From Oscillospiraceae bacterium (lineage in GTDB: Bacteria; Bacillota_A; Clostridia; Oscillospirales; CAG-272), in NCBI GenBank assembly GCA_015063445.1, contig SVUD01000047.1:1-11743 (forward strand): a stretch of 11,743 bases of DNA. Direction: 5' to 3'. The translations under genes were made by a program, and so were the position numbers. Positions 1 to 8,628 of the stretch are shown piece by piece (positions within the stretch are counted from its first letter, which is position 1; each line of letters starts with the position of its first letter). Below the pieces are notes generated by a model that was not told the DNA's origin, ran no database searches, and saw only the letters and a program-made list of their open reading frames with translations.

Positions 1-140
1 TTAAGTGGGGAGTAACCCCGAGAAGAGTGCAAGGGCTTTGCAAGGAGGGGAAAATCAAGGGAGCTATAAGGTGGGAGCGCACGTGGATGATACCGTCCTA
101 TGCGGTTTTGCCAAGCTCGGCGAAGGGGGAAGAGCCCCAT

Positions 141-1190
141 ATGCCAATGCCCAAAAAGAGTCCTTTTTTGGATATGACGAGCATATATAATACCCCGGGA
201 AGCGCCGAAAAAACCTCCGCTATGCTTATAAACAACCCCGAGGCGCACGCTCTTTTCGAGGCTGAAATAGCATACAGACGCGGAGAAATAGATAAGGTAT
301 ACGACAGAGCGAGATATTTCCTCTCCTCGCGCTCGGGATTTTACGCAATTCTTGCGGGCGGAATGCTCCTTGCGCTCTGCGCCATATGGCGAGGCGATAT
401 TCACCTCTGGAACGAGGCGAAAAGGCATATCTGCGAAGCGCCCTGTAAAGAGGAGAGCGAAAGAGAAATAGTATCCTTAACACTTGCGATAGTAGATAGC
501 AGCGTATACGATAACAAGGACTTTCCCGAGTGGTTCACCTCGGGCAATTTTGAGGCGTTACCCGCCGATGCGCACCCTGCCGCAAAGGTATTCTACGTTA
601 AATATTTATATATGGCGGCGTACGGCATAGCAACGGGTACGATTCAGCAGGAGGGAATAGGTGGACTTGCGCTGATGAAAATGATACCGAACACGATAGA
701 GCCGCTCATTACTCAGGCGGTCGTAGACCGCACCGTTCTGCCCGAGATATTCTTAAGAATGTCCTGCGCGGTAGCCTATCACAACTCGGGAGCGCGTGAA
801 AAGGCGATAAAGCATATGGATAAAGCCATAGCCCTTGCGCTTCCCGATGAACTATACGGCGTTCTCACAGAATACATACGCCATTTTGACGGTCTGCTTG
901 AGGAAAGAATAGAACTTGTAGATAAAAACGCCGTTGAAATAATCAAGGAGCTTCACAGAAATTACAGCATCGGCTGGTCGCGTCTTAGCGGCTCTGTGAG
1001 AAACAGATACGTGGCATCAAACCTTACAACCCGAGAGAGAGAGGTCGCGAAGCTCGTTGCCTTTGGCTTTATAAACAAGGATATTGCCAAAATGCTTTTT
1101 ATTTCCGAGTCAACTGTAAAGCAAACCATATTAAGAGTCGTTCAAAAAACGGGCGTTAAGGATAAATCCGAGTTTTCTGATATCCTTTAA
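141..1190 (+). CDS. LuxR-family transcriptional regulator (MalT-like helical body, C-terminal HTH)
   Basis: Probably a cytoplasmic DNA-binding regulator; its target genes and signal are unknown. From the start chosen here it has 349 residues. The last ~55 form a LuxR/GerE helix-turn-helix: T-x-R-E-x-E-V at the start of the domain, then N-K-D-I-A-K-x-L-F-I-S-E-S-T-V-K as the recognition region. Residues ~25-290 are helical and TPR-like (for example A-E-I-A-Y-R-R-G and A-I-K-H-M-D-K-A-I-A-L-A), as in MalT-type regulators. No receiver domain or Walker-A ATPase is visible. The start is uncertain. ATG 141 has GGGGGA 10 nt upstream and leads directly into the likely conserved S-P-F-L-D-M-T-S-I-Y-N. 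ATG 87 has a GGAG 9 nt upstream, GTG 27 is also possible, and the frame stays open to the window edge. The small genes downstream could be targets, but nothing shows this. Confidence 0.85.
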   Translation: MPMPKKSPFLDMTSIYNTPGSAEKTSAMLINNPEAHALFEAEIAYRRGEIDKVYDRARYFLSSRSGFYAILAGGMLLALCAIWRGDIHLWNEAKRHICEAPCKEESEREIVSLTLAIVDSSVYDNKDFPEWFTSGNFEALPADAHPAAKVFYVKYLYMAAYGIATGTIQQEGIGGLALMKMIPNTIEPLITQAVVDRTVLPEIFLRMSCAVAYHNSGAREKAIKHMDKAIALALPDELYGVLTEYIRHFDGLLEERIELVDKNAVEIIKELHRNYSIGWSRLSGSVRNRYVASNLTTREREVAKLVAFGFINKDIAKMLFISESTVKQTILRVVQKTGVKDKSEFSDIL

Positions 1191-1194
1191 CACG

Positions 1195-1250
1195 AGCGCT
1201 CTTAAAGTAAGAAAAAAGGGCGTACCGTATGACCGAATTGAGCGCTTTTT
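1195..1250 (+). terminator. Weak candidate terminator after the LuxR-type gene
   Basis: AGCGCTC (1195-1201) can pair with GAGCGCT (1240-1246), which runs into TTTTT (1246-1250). The 38-nt loop is long for an intrinsic terminator. The pairing excludes the overlapping hairpin at 1216-1280. It sits 5 nt past the stop codon, where a terminator would be expected. Confidence 0.35.
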
Positions 1251-1280
1251 GGACAATCCGATAACCACCGTAGCGCCCTT
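1216..1280. other. Imperfect hairpin in the LuxR / small-gene spacer
   Basis: AAGGGCG then TAC (1216-1225) pairs with GTA, a bulged G, then CGCCCTT (1270-1280). A smaller inner pairing joins CGAATTG to CAATCCG with one mismatch. The outer stem is flanked by an A-run on the left and by TTAAAAAA on the right. If it terminates anything, the U-run geometry fits the minus strand, yet no minus-strand gene lies upstream of it there. It could be leader structure or the remains of an element. Confidence 0.4.
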
Positions 1281-1341
1281 AAAAAAGGTTAGAAAAAAAT
1301 GCCCGAAAAACCTGAATTTAGGTGATTTTTAAAAAAAGAGG

Positions 1342-1384
1342 AATCCTGTATACTATTTGTGTAAATAGTGTACGGGATTTTTTT
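1342..1384 (+). terminator. Intrinsic terminator or attenuator directly before the Cys-rich small gene
   Basis: The left arm 1342-1358 pairs over all 17 positions with the right arm 1363-1379, with two G-U wobbles and a GTGT loop. Seven T residues (1378-1384) follow. A matching A-run (1331-1337) sits on the other side, so it could work in both directions. The end of the T-run is only ~8 nt from the ribosome binding site at 1392-1400. Either it ends transcription from upstream or it is an attenuator for the next gene. A TATACT hexamer (1349-1354) in the left arm could be a -10 box, but no good -35 partner is seen. Confidence 0.75.
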
Positions 1385-1405
1385 ATTCCGGAAAGGAGAG
1401 AACCG

Positions 1406-1717
1406 ATGGACAAAATACGCGACGGTGGTTTATATAAAATTATAGAAATCTTAGGAAAGACCTTTGAGGTAAGGTACGGATACTACGAGGCGTACGAAAG
1501 AGAAGCGGGTGAGCCGATACCCATCTACCCCGATTTTCTGAAAGCGCCCGAGTATACGGTCGACGGCAGACCGTTCGTAACGGCAATGCAGGACTCCTGT
1601 GCCCACGCAAAGCTTAAGGATTACAGCTTCGGCTTCTGTAACGATTGCGAGTTTTACGAGCACGGCGACGACTTCATCGGCGTTTGTACCTGTAAGCAAA
1701 ACAGAAAGAATGAATAG
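1406..1717 (+). CDS. Small cysteine-rich hypothetical protein, 103 aa
   Basis: I do not recognise a named family. The protein has 103 residues with no signal peptide or membrane segment, so it is probably cytoplasmic. The C-terminal third holds Cys65, a C-N-D-C pair (78 and 81) and a C-T-C pair (94 and 96) around F-Y-E-H-G-D-D-F-I-G-V. This looks like a small zinc ribbon or other metal-binding knuckle. The N-terminal part (residues 9-45) has alternating aromatic and charged residues ending in G-E-P-I-P-I-Y-P-D-F. ATG 1406 is chosen because AAAGGAGAG (1392-1400) lies just upstream. The in-frame start at 1322 would force translation through the terminator hairpin. The gene lies 110 bp before the giant surface-protein gene on the same strand, and co-transcription is possible. 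Codon use resembles that of its neighbours. Function unknown. Confidence 0.8.
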   Translation: MDKIRDGGLYKIIEILGKTFEVRYGYYEAYEREAGEPIPIYPDFLKAPEYTVDGRPFVTAMQDSCAHAKLKDYSFGFCNDCEFYEHGDDFIGVCTCKQNRKNE

Positions 1718-1827
1718 ATAAATATAAACTTAAATGCCTTACAATTCAAAATAAGAATTAAAGATAGAATTAGTAAGATAAATTGAAAAGAGCAATAAAA
1801 ATATATACATAAATCAGGAGAAAAACG

Positions 1828-4800
1828 ATGAAAAAAATAAACAAAACAAGAAAATTATTATTACCAATTCTTATGATAGCTATCGTGCTTACGTGCGTTA
1901 TGGCTTCGGCAATGACGGTAAGCGCAGAGGATAATTCAAAATGCTCGGTATGCGATACCGATTACGTAAACGGCTTTTGTAGCTGCGAGGGAACGGACAG
2001 CTATCAGCCGATAGAGAAGAACGAGGACGGCTACTATGAAATCGGCAATGCCGGTCAGCTTTATTATTTTGCAGAAATGATCAAATCTGAAGATAATCTC
2101 GGCTCTAACGCAATCTTGACCGCGGATATAACCGTAAACGAAAAGGTTACGGAAAACGGCGCTCTCGTATCCGACACCTCAAATCTCAGATCCTGGGTTC
2201 CTATGTACTCAGGAACACCCGAAAACTTTAGTTGGTATAGAGGTCATTTTGAAGGTAACGGACATACAATAAGCGGTCTTTACTGCGTTTCTGATTTGAA
2301 TTACGTTGGATTGTTCGCGTTGACAGATGCTACGATAACTAATCTTGGAATTGTTGACAGTTACTTTGAATCCACAAATGAACACGCTGATTATGTGGGA
2401 TCTATAGTCGGTAATGCGGATATTGTTACGATAAATAACTGCTATAGTCTTGCGACAGTCAATGGCACGGCGGAATATAACGGCGGACTCTTCGGCAGAA
2501 GCTCTGCCAGCAGCGTGATTGATAATTGTTATTTCGGCGGTAAGATCATAGGCAAAGACTCGTCCCAAGCTTTAATAGGCATCGCTCACGGACATAATAA
2601 AATCGGAAAGCTTTATTATGCCACCGAATGCGGTAAGACTTCGGAAATAGGAGAAGCCTTGAGCGAAGAGAAGATGCTCAGCGGTTATCTTGCGTATAAA
2701 CTTAACGCAGGTAAGAGAGGTGCGGAATGGTATCAGAATGTAGGCGAAGGATATCCCGCATTCAGCGGTAAAACCGTATACGCAAGCGAGCCGTGTCCCA
2801 GTAATTTCAGTAACAATGAGTCTGATCTCGAATCAAAAGAGCATAGTTTTATTGCAATTCAGGGTAATGACGTATCGGTGCATTGGATTTCCGCTTGTGA
2901 ATTTTGCGGTGAACTCGAGCAAACCTTCGATCATAACTTCGGAGAGGACGATCATTGCGTGGACTGTAATTTCATTCACGAATTTAAAACGGTTGACAAA
3001 TACGGTAACGTAGAATACTATACCCGCGTAAATGGATTTGATTCGCTTGAAGCGGGAACGGTTATCTACATGCTCAAAGACTACAATTGTGGAGAAAGTG
3101 TATCCATTTATTCGCAAAACGTTATTTTTGATTTGAACGGCAATACTCTGAGTGACGGACTTTATATAGGCGCGAGTGGCGAAGGAACGGTTATCGTTAA
3201 GGATTCGTCGTCAGAAAAAACGGGAACTATAAATCATTACGTCAATGTGTTCAGCAACGTTGCTATAACCGATTGTAAATTGGGTGAATACGCTTACATA
3301 TACGTAGGAGATGGATATAAGGCCGTTTTGCGCGACATCACTGTAGAAACCCAAAACATCAGCACGTTTTCCAACACAGAAGACGAGATCAAAATTATCA
3401 GCGCTAAGTTCAACAATGGATTTGATATAACAGACCTTGACTACGGTTACGGTATAGATGCCTTCCTTACGGAAACGGGATATATTACCGACTCCGAGGG
3501 TAACGTAATAGAGATCACCGAGGGACAGCAGCTTATTGAAGGAAGCTTTTCGATAAACACATACGTTGCTTCGGTAACTATCGGTGAAGAAACAAAAAAA
3601 TACAATGATTTTAACAAAACGTTTATTGATGCAAGTGAAGCGGAGCATGCAAAGATCACCCTTCTTACCGATATATATGAATATGAAGGCAGAGTTGAGA
3701 ACAGCATCAATGAGAGCTCGAATATAACGCTTGATTTAGCGGGTAAAAGTATTTCTTCTCACACGTTTATTTCTTATGGAAAATTAATTATTGAAGATAG
3801 CTCGGAAGAACAAACGGGTACGATAAATACTGTTCCCTTCATAACAACACTCTGCGTTTACGGCGGAGAAACCGTAATAAACAGCGGTAGGTTGAATTGC
3901 ACTGTGTTCATTGAAGAGGGTAATCTTACGGTAAACGGTGGCGTCATATGTGATGAACAGATTGCTGTACGCAAAGGAAATGTTGTTTTTAATAATGTTA
4001 ATTTCGAAGAAGGCGCCCAAATATATCTCGATTTTGTTGACGAAAGCGAGGCTGCAGTCAAGATCTACGGAGGAAGCTTTGCTTCACTATCGCTCTCAAA
4101 CGGAACGCTTGCTGACGTTATCCCTGAAAATTATTTGCCTAAGCTTGATAGCGGCGCGTACGTTACCGATTTCTCGAAAAGCCATATTGTAGAGCCCTTC
4201 AAGGTTGCTGAGCATACTCACGTTTTTGAGTTCAAAGGCGATAATGTCGGTCATCACAAGGAATGCGAGTGCGGTCTTGTGGATGAAGCTACAGTGGGCA
4301 ATCATACCGGAGGAACAGCTACGTGCGACGATAGAAAGCTTTGCGAGGTATGTAATCTCCCATACGGCGAGCCTCTCGGTCACGATTGGAGTGAATACGT
4401 ATCTCTCGGAAACGGAACTCATAAGAGCATTTGTAAGAGAGACGACAATCACTTTGATATAAAAGATTGCTCTACCGACGAGCCTCTTGGCGTTTGCGGC
4501 TCAAAGAACGTGTGTGACGTCTGCAAAGCGGAATACGGCGATGCTCTTGAGCATGACTTCTCGGGTGATTATATCCACGAAGGCACGACGCACTATAAAT
4601 CCTGTCAGAGAACGGGATGCGATGTTACCGATACTCCCGAGAACTGTACACCCGGTACTCCCGCAACCTGCACCGAGCCTCAAATCTGTACCGTATGCTT
4701 CGGTACGCTCGAGGACGCAAAGGGACACACGGAGAAAACGGGCGCGACCTGCGAAGCTCCTGCTGTTTGCTCGACTTGCGATGAATCCTACGGAGAGCCT

Positions 4801-7800
4801 CTCGGTCACGATTATAAAAACGGCGTATGTACTCGTTGCGAGGATACCTTAGCAATGAAGGTTGTAGTAAATTCCTACGGCGCGATTTACTGCGATTCCT
4901 TGCAAGAGGCAGTTGCCGCTTCTATGTACGGCGCTGATACAATAGAGATAACTCTTCTTGATAACGTAACCGTCAGCGATGATGAAACAATTTACGTAAT
5001 GAGCGGAAAAATAACGCTTGATCTTGCGGGATACGGAATAACGGATTTAGCAATCTCTCTTATGGGAGCGGACTTAACCATAATTGACTCAAGCGAAGAA
5101 AAAACAGGCTTCATAATTATGAGAAACGAGGCGCCGCTTGTCGTAATGACGGGCTCGCTCACAGTAAACGGCGGTTCATTCGATAGCGGAATATACGCAT
5201 TATCCACTGGAAGTTCCTCTGCTACGATAAATGGCGGATTCTTCGAAGGAGAATTCTTAGGCTCTGTGAAGATAAACGGCGGTATCTTTAATGATATTTC
5301 GATAATGCTTAACGAAGATACGGAGTTTAATCCGATAATAAAAGGCGGAACGTTTAAAAACGTAACTGTTTTAGGAACTCAGAATGCGGCGCTTTCGGCA
5401 GTGTTCTCATCCGCTCCCTGCGTATCCTATCTTGACGCGGACGGAAACCACGTGGATATAGATTTTACCGCAATCACCTATGAGGGTGAATTCAAGCTCA
5501 TTCACGATGACGGGCACGTGAATAAAACCTCTTACGTGAGCGACGCGTATAACCATTGGTTTGAATGCGAGAACGATATAGCTGCCTTTATCGAGCCTCA
5601 CACGTTCGGAGAGGGAACAGAGTGTACCTTATGCGGCGAGTCTGCGCCCATCATTGTAGAGGCTTCGGGCAAGCATTTCGGCTTTAACGATTTTGCCGAT
5701 GCGCTTGACTGTGCGCTCTCGAAAGAATCAGCTAAGATTATCCTTTATTCCGACGTTATGTATATGGGCGATATGTCAATGGAGATACCGAGCCTTAACG
5801 TAATCGGAGCGGATCTCACTATTGATCTTAACGGTATGCAGCTTTTAGTTTACGGATTGGTTGGCGTTATCGACGCTAAGCTTACCGTTACGGATAGCAG
5901 CGAAGAGAAGAGCGGAAGCTTAGATTCTATATCAGGCGATATACACGTCATAAACGGTATGCTTGTACTTAAAGACGTAGTATTTGATGAATTGCGTATA
6001 TACCTTGATATATCGTCATATCTTCTGTTAGACGGAGCAACGTTTGAAAATAACGTACATTTCCACATTGCTGACAATTCGGAGATTGCAGTAAGAAAAG
6101 CGAGCTTTGAGACGGGAATTTCAATTGAATCGGAATATGGATATGACCTTGCGTACTACTTCGACGCGAAATGCCTGACTCTTCTTGACGAGAATAACGA
6201 AGAGCTTGTTTTACCGCTCGATGTTTTCAATTACGAAGGCGCGTTTACGTTATCTCACGATGATACCCATTTCACCGGCGAAATCACAGTATCGGATAAC
6301 GGCGTGCATTGGAGCGTATGCGAGTATTGTAATCTCAGAAGCGACAAAACCGCATGCTCAGGCGGTGAAGCAACCTGCGATACGGGAGCTATATGCGATA
6401 TCTGTAACGATGAGTATACCGATCCCAAGGGCCATAAGTACAATTCAAAGGGCGTTTGTACCGTATGCAATGAAAACGCGATCTTCACGGTATCCGACGG
6501 AAGCGAAAAATGGTACTTCGGAACGAGCTATGATGCTTTCAAGAAGGCTGACAGTCTTGAAAACGCAACCGTTACGGTGGACTCAAACTATATCGTTCGC
6601 GATGAAGAGATAAACCTTAATTCCGGCGCTGTTATAACACTTGACCTTAACGGATATAGCCTGGCTATCGATGAAGTGAATCTCTACGGCTCAACTCTTA
6701 TCATAACCGATACTTCAAAGAGAAATACGGGTACGCTTTACTTCGATTCAACTATTGACATTTACGAAGGTAAGCTTGTATTTGAAGCCGGAAATATAAG
6801 AACGCTGAATATCGACCTTGATCCCGAGAATGGTAACGTCGAGCTTGTTATCAACGGCGGAACGTTTGATGATTTAGATATCGATACCGACTCGGATTAC
6901 TACAACATCTATTTAACAATATCGGGCGGAATGTTCGGTTATATCAACTTCGATATTGATGATGATACGGAACTTTGCGTAAACGGAGGAGAATTCTATT
7001 CCATTACTTCCGAGGGAAGCTACCTTGAGTACATAGATGAGATAATAATCCTTGCGGACTGTATTGCTGCGTTTGGAGAGAACGGAGCGCGTGTATATCC
7101 CGATTTGGATGGTTATGACTTTTACGATTACTTCAAGCTCTCGCACGTGACTGTTATTCCGGATGAGGGAGAGTATGACGCGAATAACGAATATCACTGG
7201 TATGCGTGTGACTGTGGATTCATAATCTCTAAGGAAAGTCACAGCGGCGGCACGGCAACCTGTGAAGCTCGCGCGATATGTGATATATGCGAGTATGAAT
7301 ACGGATACTATGCTCCTCATAAGTATGATGAAAACCTCGTGTGTGAGATTTGCGATGAAGAGGCTAACGGAATTATAAAAGTTGAGGGCAACGGCTACGT
7401 TGTGTATTACAACGATCTGTATGACGTATTCGATGATATACGTCAACTCAACAAAGCGGTTATAACCTTGCTTGCGGACTGCGACGCTACCGAGGATTAC
7501 CTCTATCTCGAATACGTAGGTGAGATTGTTATCGACCTTAACGGATTTGAGCTTACTGTCAGCAATATAGGAATGTACGATACCGATCTCACAATTACCG
7601 ACGGAAGCAAAAATCAAGCAGGAAAGCTTATAATCGACAATGAGATTTACGTTTACGGCTGCAAATTAACCGTCTGTGGCGGCAATATAGAGAATTTCAA
7701 AGTGATGTTTGACTCTGATTATACCGGCGGTGAGCTTATCATTGAAGGCGGAAACATCGATTTATTGGAGACGGGCGGCAATGGCATATCGATAAATGAT

Positions 7801-8580
7801 GATTACGCAAAGATCAGAATAAAAGGCGGAACGATCGAGGCGTTTGTTTTGGCTTATCCCGAAGGTGTTGACGTAGAGATCACCGGCGGCGAATTTACCG
7901 AGAGTATAAGCATAATTGCGGGCTCAAAAAGATTCTCAACGCTTGAGAGTCTGCTTCCCGGCGCCTGCTACGCATACTACACCGAAAACGGTGAGAAGGC
8001 TGAAGGCATAATGAAATCAAACCTTGTATACAGCTACGTAAAAGTGCTTCATACCGAGTCGTACAGTCTATCGCACGACGAATATACGCACTACGAAGAG
8101 TGCCTCTGCGGAGAAACAAGAAATGTTACGGAGCATACGTACGATAATGAGTGCGATGCGGAATGTAACGTATGTAAGGCAATGAGAACGACAGGTGAGC
8201 ACGTATACGACAGCGTATGCGACGCTGAGTGTAACGTATGTAGGGCAACGAGAGCAAACGTAGGTCACGTATATGACAGCGTATGCGACGCTGAGTGTAA
8301 CGTTTGCGGCGTTACTCGTCAAAAGAACGCTCATTCCTTCGGTGCAACCGAGATTATCACCGAGCCTACGAGAAAGACTGACGGAGAGGGAAGAGTAACC
8401 TGCTCTCATTGCGGAACGGTTGAAACCGTTGTCATTCCCGCAAAGGGCGGAATGTCACCCGCGGCAGTCGTAGCGATTACGGCAGGCGGAACAGTTGCCA
8501 CTCTTTCGGGCGCGTTCTCGCTCATTTGGTTCGTGATTAAAAAGAAAAAATGGGCAGATCTCGTAGCAGCGTTTAAGTAA
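1828..8580 (+). CDS. Giant modular surface protein: GLUG region, beta-solenoid blocks, CXXC-rich modules, C-terminal anchor (2250 aa)
   Basis: An exported, cell-envelope protein, probably adhesive or ligand-binding; no enzymatic motif is seen. Residues 1-33 are a signal peptide (K/R-rich start, hydrophobic core, cleavage likely after V-S-A). The pair C39/C42 and C51/C53 follows. Residues ~70-325 are GLUG-like (G-H-F-E-G-N-G-H-T-I-S-G-L-Y, then repeated Y-V-G and G-G-L-F-G strands). Six beta-solenoid blocks follow, with D-L-x-G motifs near residues 434, 634, 1064, 1334, 1605 and 1902. Most continue as L-T-I-x-D-S-S-E-E-K-T-G and short x-N-G-G-x-F strands. CXXC-rich modules lie near residues 796-1007, 1225-1275, 1477-1550, 1789-1847 and 2075-2195; I count 18 CXXC pairs in all. 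The C-terminus is a ~26-residue hydrophobic segment (2212-2237), then K-K-K-K and a short tail, with no LPXTG motif. AGGAG (1816-1820) precedes ATG 1828. No convincing promoter is seen in the AT-rich 110-bp spacer. Confidence 0.95.
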   Translation: MKKINKTRKLLLPILMIAIVLTCVMASAMTVSAEDNSKCSVCDTDYVNGFCSCEGTDSYQPIEKNEDGYYEIGNAGQLYYFAEMIKSEDNLGSNAILTADITVNEKVTENGALVSDTSNLRSWVPMYSGTPENFSWYRGHFEGNGHTISGLYCVSDLNYVGLFALTDATITNLGIVDSYFESTNEHADYVGSIVGNADIVTINNCYSLATVNGTAEYNGGLFGRSSASSVIDNCYFGGKIIGKDSSQALIGIAHGHNKIGKLYYATECGKTSEIGEALSEEKMLSGYLAYKLNAGKRGAEWYQNVGEGYPAFSGKTVYASEPCPSNFSNNESDLESKEHSFIAIQGNDVSVHWISACEFCGELEQTFDHNFGEDDHCVDCNFIHEFKTVDKYGNVEYYTRVNGFDSLEAGTVIYMLKDYNCGESVSIYSQNVIFDLNGNTLSDGLYIGASGEGTVIVKDSSSEKTGTINHYVNVFSNVAITDCKLGEYAYIYVGDGYKAVLRDITVETQNISTFSNTEDEIKIISAKFNNGFDITDLDYGYGIDAFLTETGYITDSEGNVIEITEGQQLIEGSFSINTYVASVTIGEETKKYNDFNKTFIDASEAEHAKITLLTDIYEYEGRVENSINESSNITLDLAGKSISSHTFISYGKLIIEDSSEEQTGTINTVPFITTLCVYGGETVINSGRLNCTVFIEEGNLTVNGGVICDEQIAVRKGNVVFNNVNFEEGAQIYLDFVDESEAAVKIYGGSFASLSLSNGTLADVIPENYLPKLDSGAYVTDFSKSHIVEPFKVAEHTHVFEFKGDNVGHHKECECGLVDEATVGNHTGGTATCDDRKLCEVCNLPYGEPLGHDWSEYVSLGNGTHKSICKRDDNHFDIKDCSTDEPLGVCGSKNVCDVCKAEYGDALEHDFSGDYIHEGTTHYKSCQRTGCDVTDTPENCTPGTPATCTEPQICTVCFGTLEDAKGHTEKTGATCEAPAVCSTCDESYGEPLGHDYKNGVCTRCEDTLAMKVVVNSYGAIYCDSLQEAVAASMYGADTIEITLLDNVTVSDDETIYVMSGKITLDLAGYGITDLAISLMGADLTIIDSSEEKTGFIIMRNEAPLVVMTGSLTVNGGSFDSGIYALSTGSSSATINGGFFEGEFLGSVKINGGIFNDISIMLNEDTEFNPIIKGGTFKNVTVLGTQNAALSAVFSSAPCVSYLDADGNHVDIDFTAITYEGEFKLIHDDGHVNKTSYVSDAYNHWFECENDIAAFIEPHTFGEGTECTLCGESAPIIVEASGKHFGFNDFADALDCALSKESAKIILYSDVMYMGDMSMEIPSLNVIGADLTIDLNGMQLLVYGLVGVIDAKLTVTDSSEEKSGSLDSISGDIHVINGMLVLKDVVFDELRIYLDISSYLLLDGATFENNVHFHIADNSEIAVRKASFETGISIESEYGYDLAYYFDAKCLTLLDENNEELVLPLDVFNYEGAFTLSHDDTHFTGEITVSDNGVHWSVCEYCNLRSDKTACSGGEATCDTGAICDICNDEYTDPKGHKYNSKGVCTVCNENAIFTVSDGSEKWYFGTSYDAFKKADSLENATVTVDSNYIVRDEEINLNSGAVITLDLNGYSLAIDEVNLYGSTLIITDTSKRNTGTLYFDSTIDIYEGKLVFEAGNIRTLNIDLDPENGNVELVINGGTFDDLDIDTDSDYYNIYLTISGGMFGYINFDIDDDTELCVNGGEFYSITSEGSYLEYIDEIIILADCIAAFGENGARVYPDLDGYDFYDYFKLSHVTVIPDEGEYDANNEYHWYACDCGFIISKESHSGGTATCEARAICDICEYEYGYYAPHKYDENLVCEICDEEANGIIKVEGNGYVVYYNDLYDVFDDIRQLNKAVITLLADCDATEDYLYLEYVGEIVIDLNGFELTVSNIGMYDTDLTITDGSKNQAGKLIIDNEIYVYGCKLTVCGGNIENFKVMFDSDYTGGELIIEGGNIDLLETGGNGISINDDYAKIRIKGGTIEAFVLAYPEGVDVEITGGEFTESISIIAGSKRFSTLESLLPGACYAYYTENGEKAEGIMKSNLVYSYVKVLHTESYSLSHDEYTHYEECLCGETRNVTEHTYDNECDAECNVCKAMRTTGEHVYDSVCDAECNVCRATRANVGHVYDSVCDAECNVCGVTRQKNAHSFGATEIITEPTRKTDGEGRVTCSHCGTVETVVIPAKGGMSPAAVVAITAGGTVATLSGAFSLIWFVIKKKKWADLVAAFK
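4363..4813 (+). repeat. Near-identical 25-nt pair inside the first large CXXC module
   Basis: Positions 4363-4387 and 4789-4813 are identical except at one base and encode the same Y-G-E-P-L-G-H-D segment at the end of a C-x-x-C-x-x-x-Y-G unit. Related but more diverged units lie between them (K-A-E-Y-G-D-A-L-E-H-D near 4525). This suggests internal duplication of a cysteine unit of roughly 60 residues, followed by divergence. The coordinates span both copies. Confidence 0.75.
8131..8328 (+). repeat. Three tandem 66-nt (22-aa) cysteine repeats
   Basis: The units are 8131-8196, 8197-8262 and 8263-8328. Each encodes H-x-Y-D-x-x-C-D-A-E-C-N-V-C plus eight more residues. Copies 2 and 3 share nearly all third-codon positions over the core, so that duplication is recent; copy 1 is more diverged. 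The repeat is in frame within the giant surface protein, just before its membrane anchor, and probably acts as a cysteine-rich stalk. Confidence 0.9.
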
Positions 8581-8628
8581 TATAAAAGCTGATTTGAGAT
8601 CCCCCGCAAAAGCAAATTAAATAACTAA

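Noticed and set aside
1322..1405. N-terminal extension of the small Cys-rich protein
   Set aside because: It would be translated through a 17-bp terminator hairpin and lacks a ribosome site, while ATG 1406 has AAAGGAGAG just upstream.
1718..1827. Promoter for the giant gene
   Set aside because: TTGAAA at 1783 has only poorly spaced AT-rich partners that would place the start on the ribosome site, and TTACAA at 1739 has 19 nt to TAGAAT. The spacer is too AT-rich to trust either.
6913..7617. 234-residue open frame on the minus strand
   Set aside because: It lies wholly inside the giant surface-protein gene, has no ribosome site and reads as low-quality hydrophobic sequence. It is a shadow of the repetitive beta-strand coding.
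8131..8328. CRISPR-like array
   Set aside because: The 66-nt repeats are contiguous, in frame and without unique spacers. They are protein repeats.
8440..8580. LPXTG sortase signal
   Set aside because: A hydrophobic segment and lysines are present, but no LPXTG or close variant precedes them.
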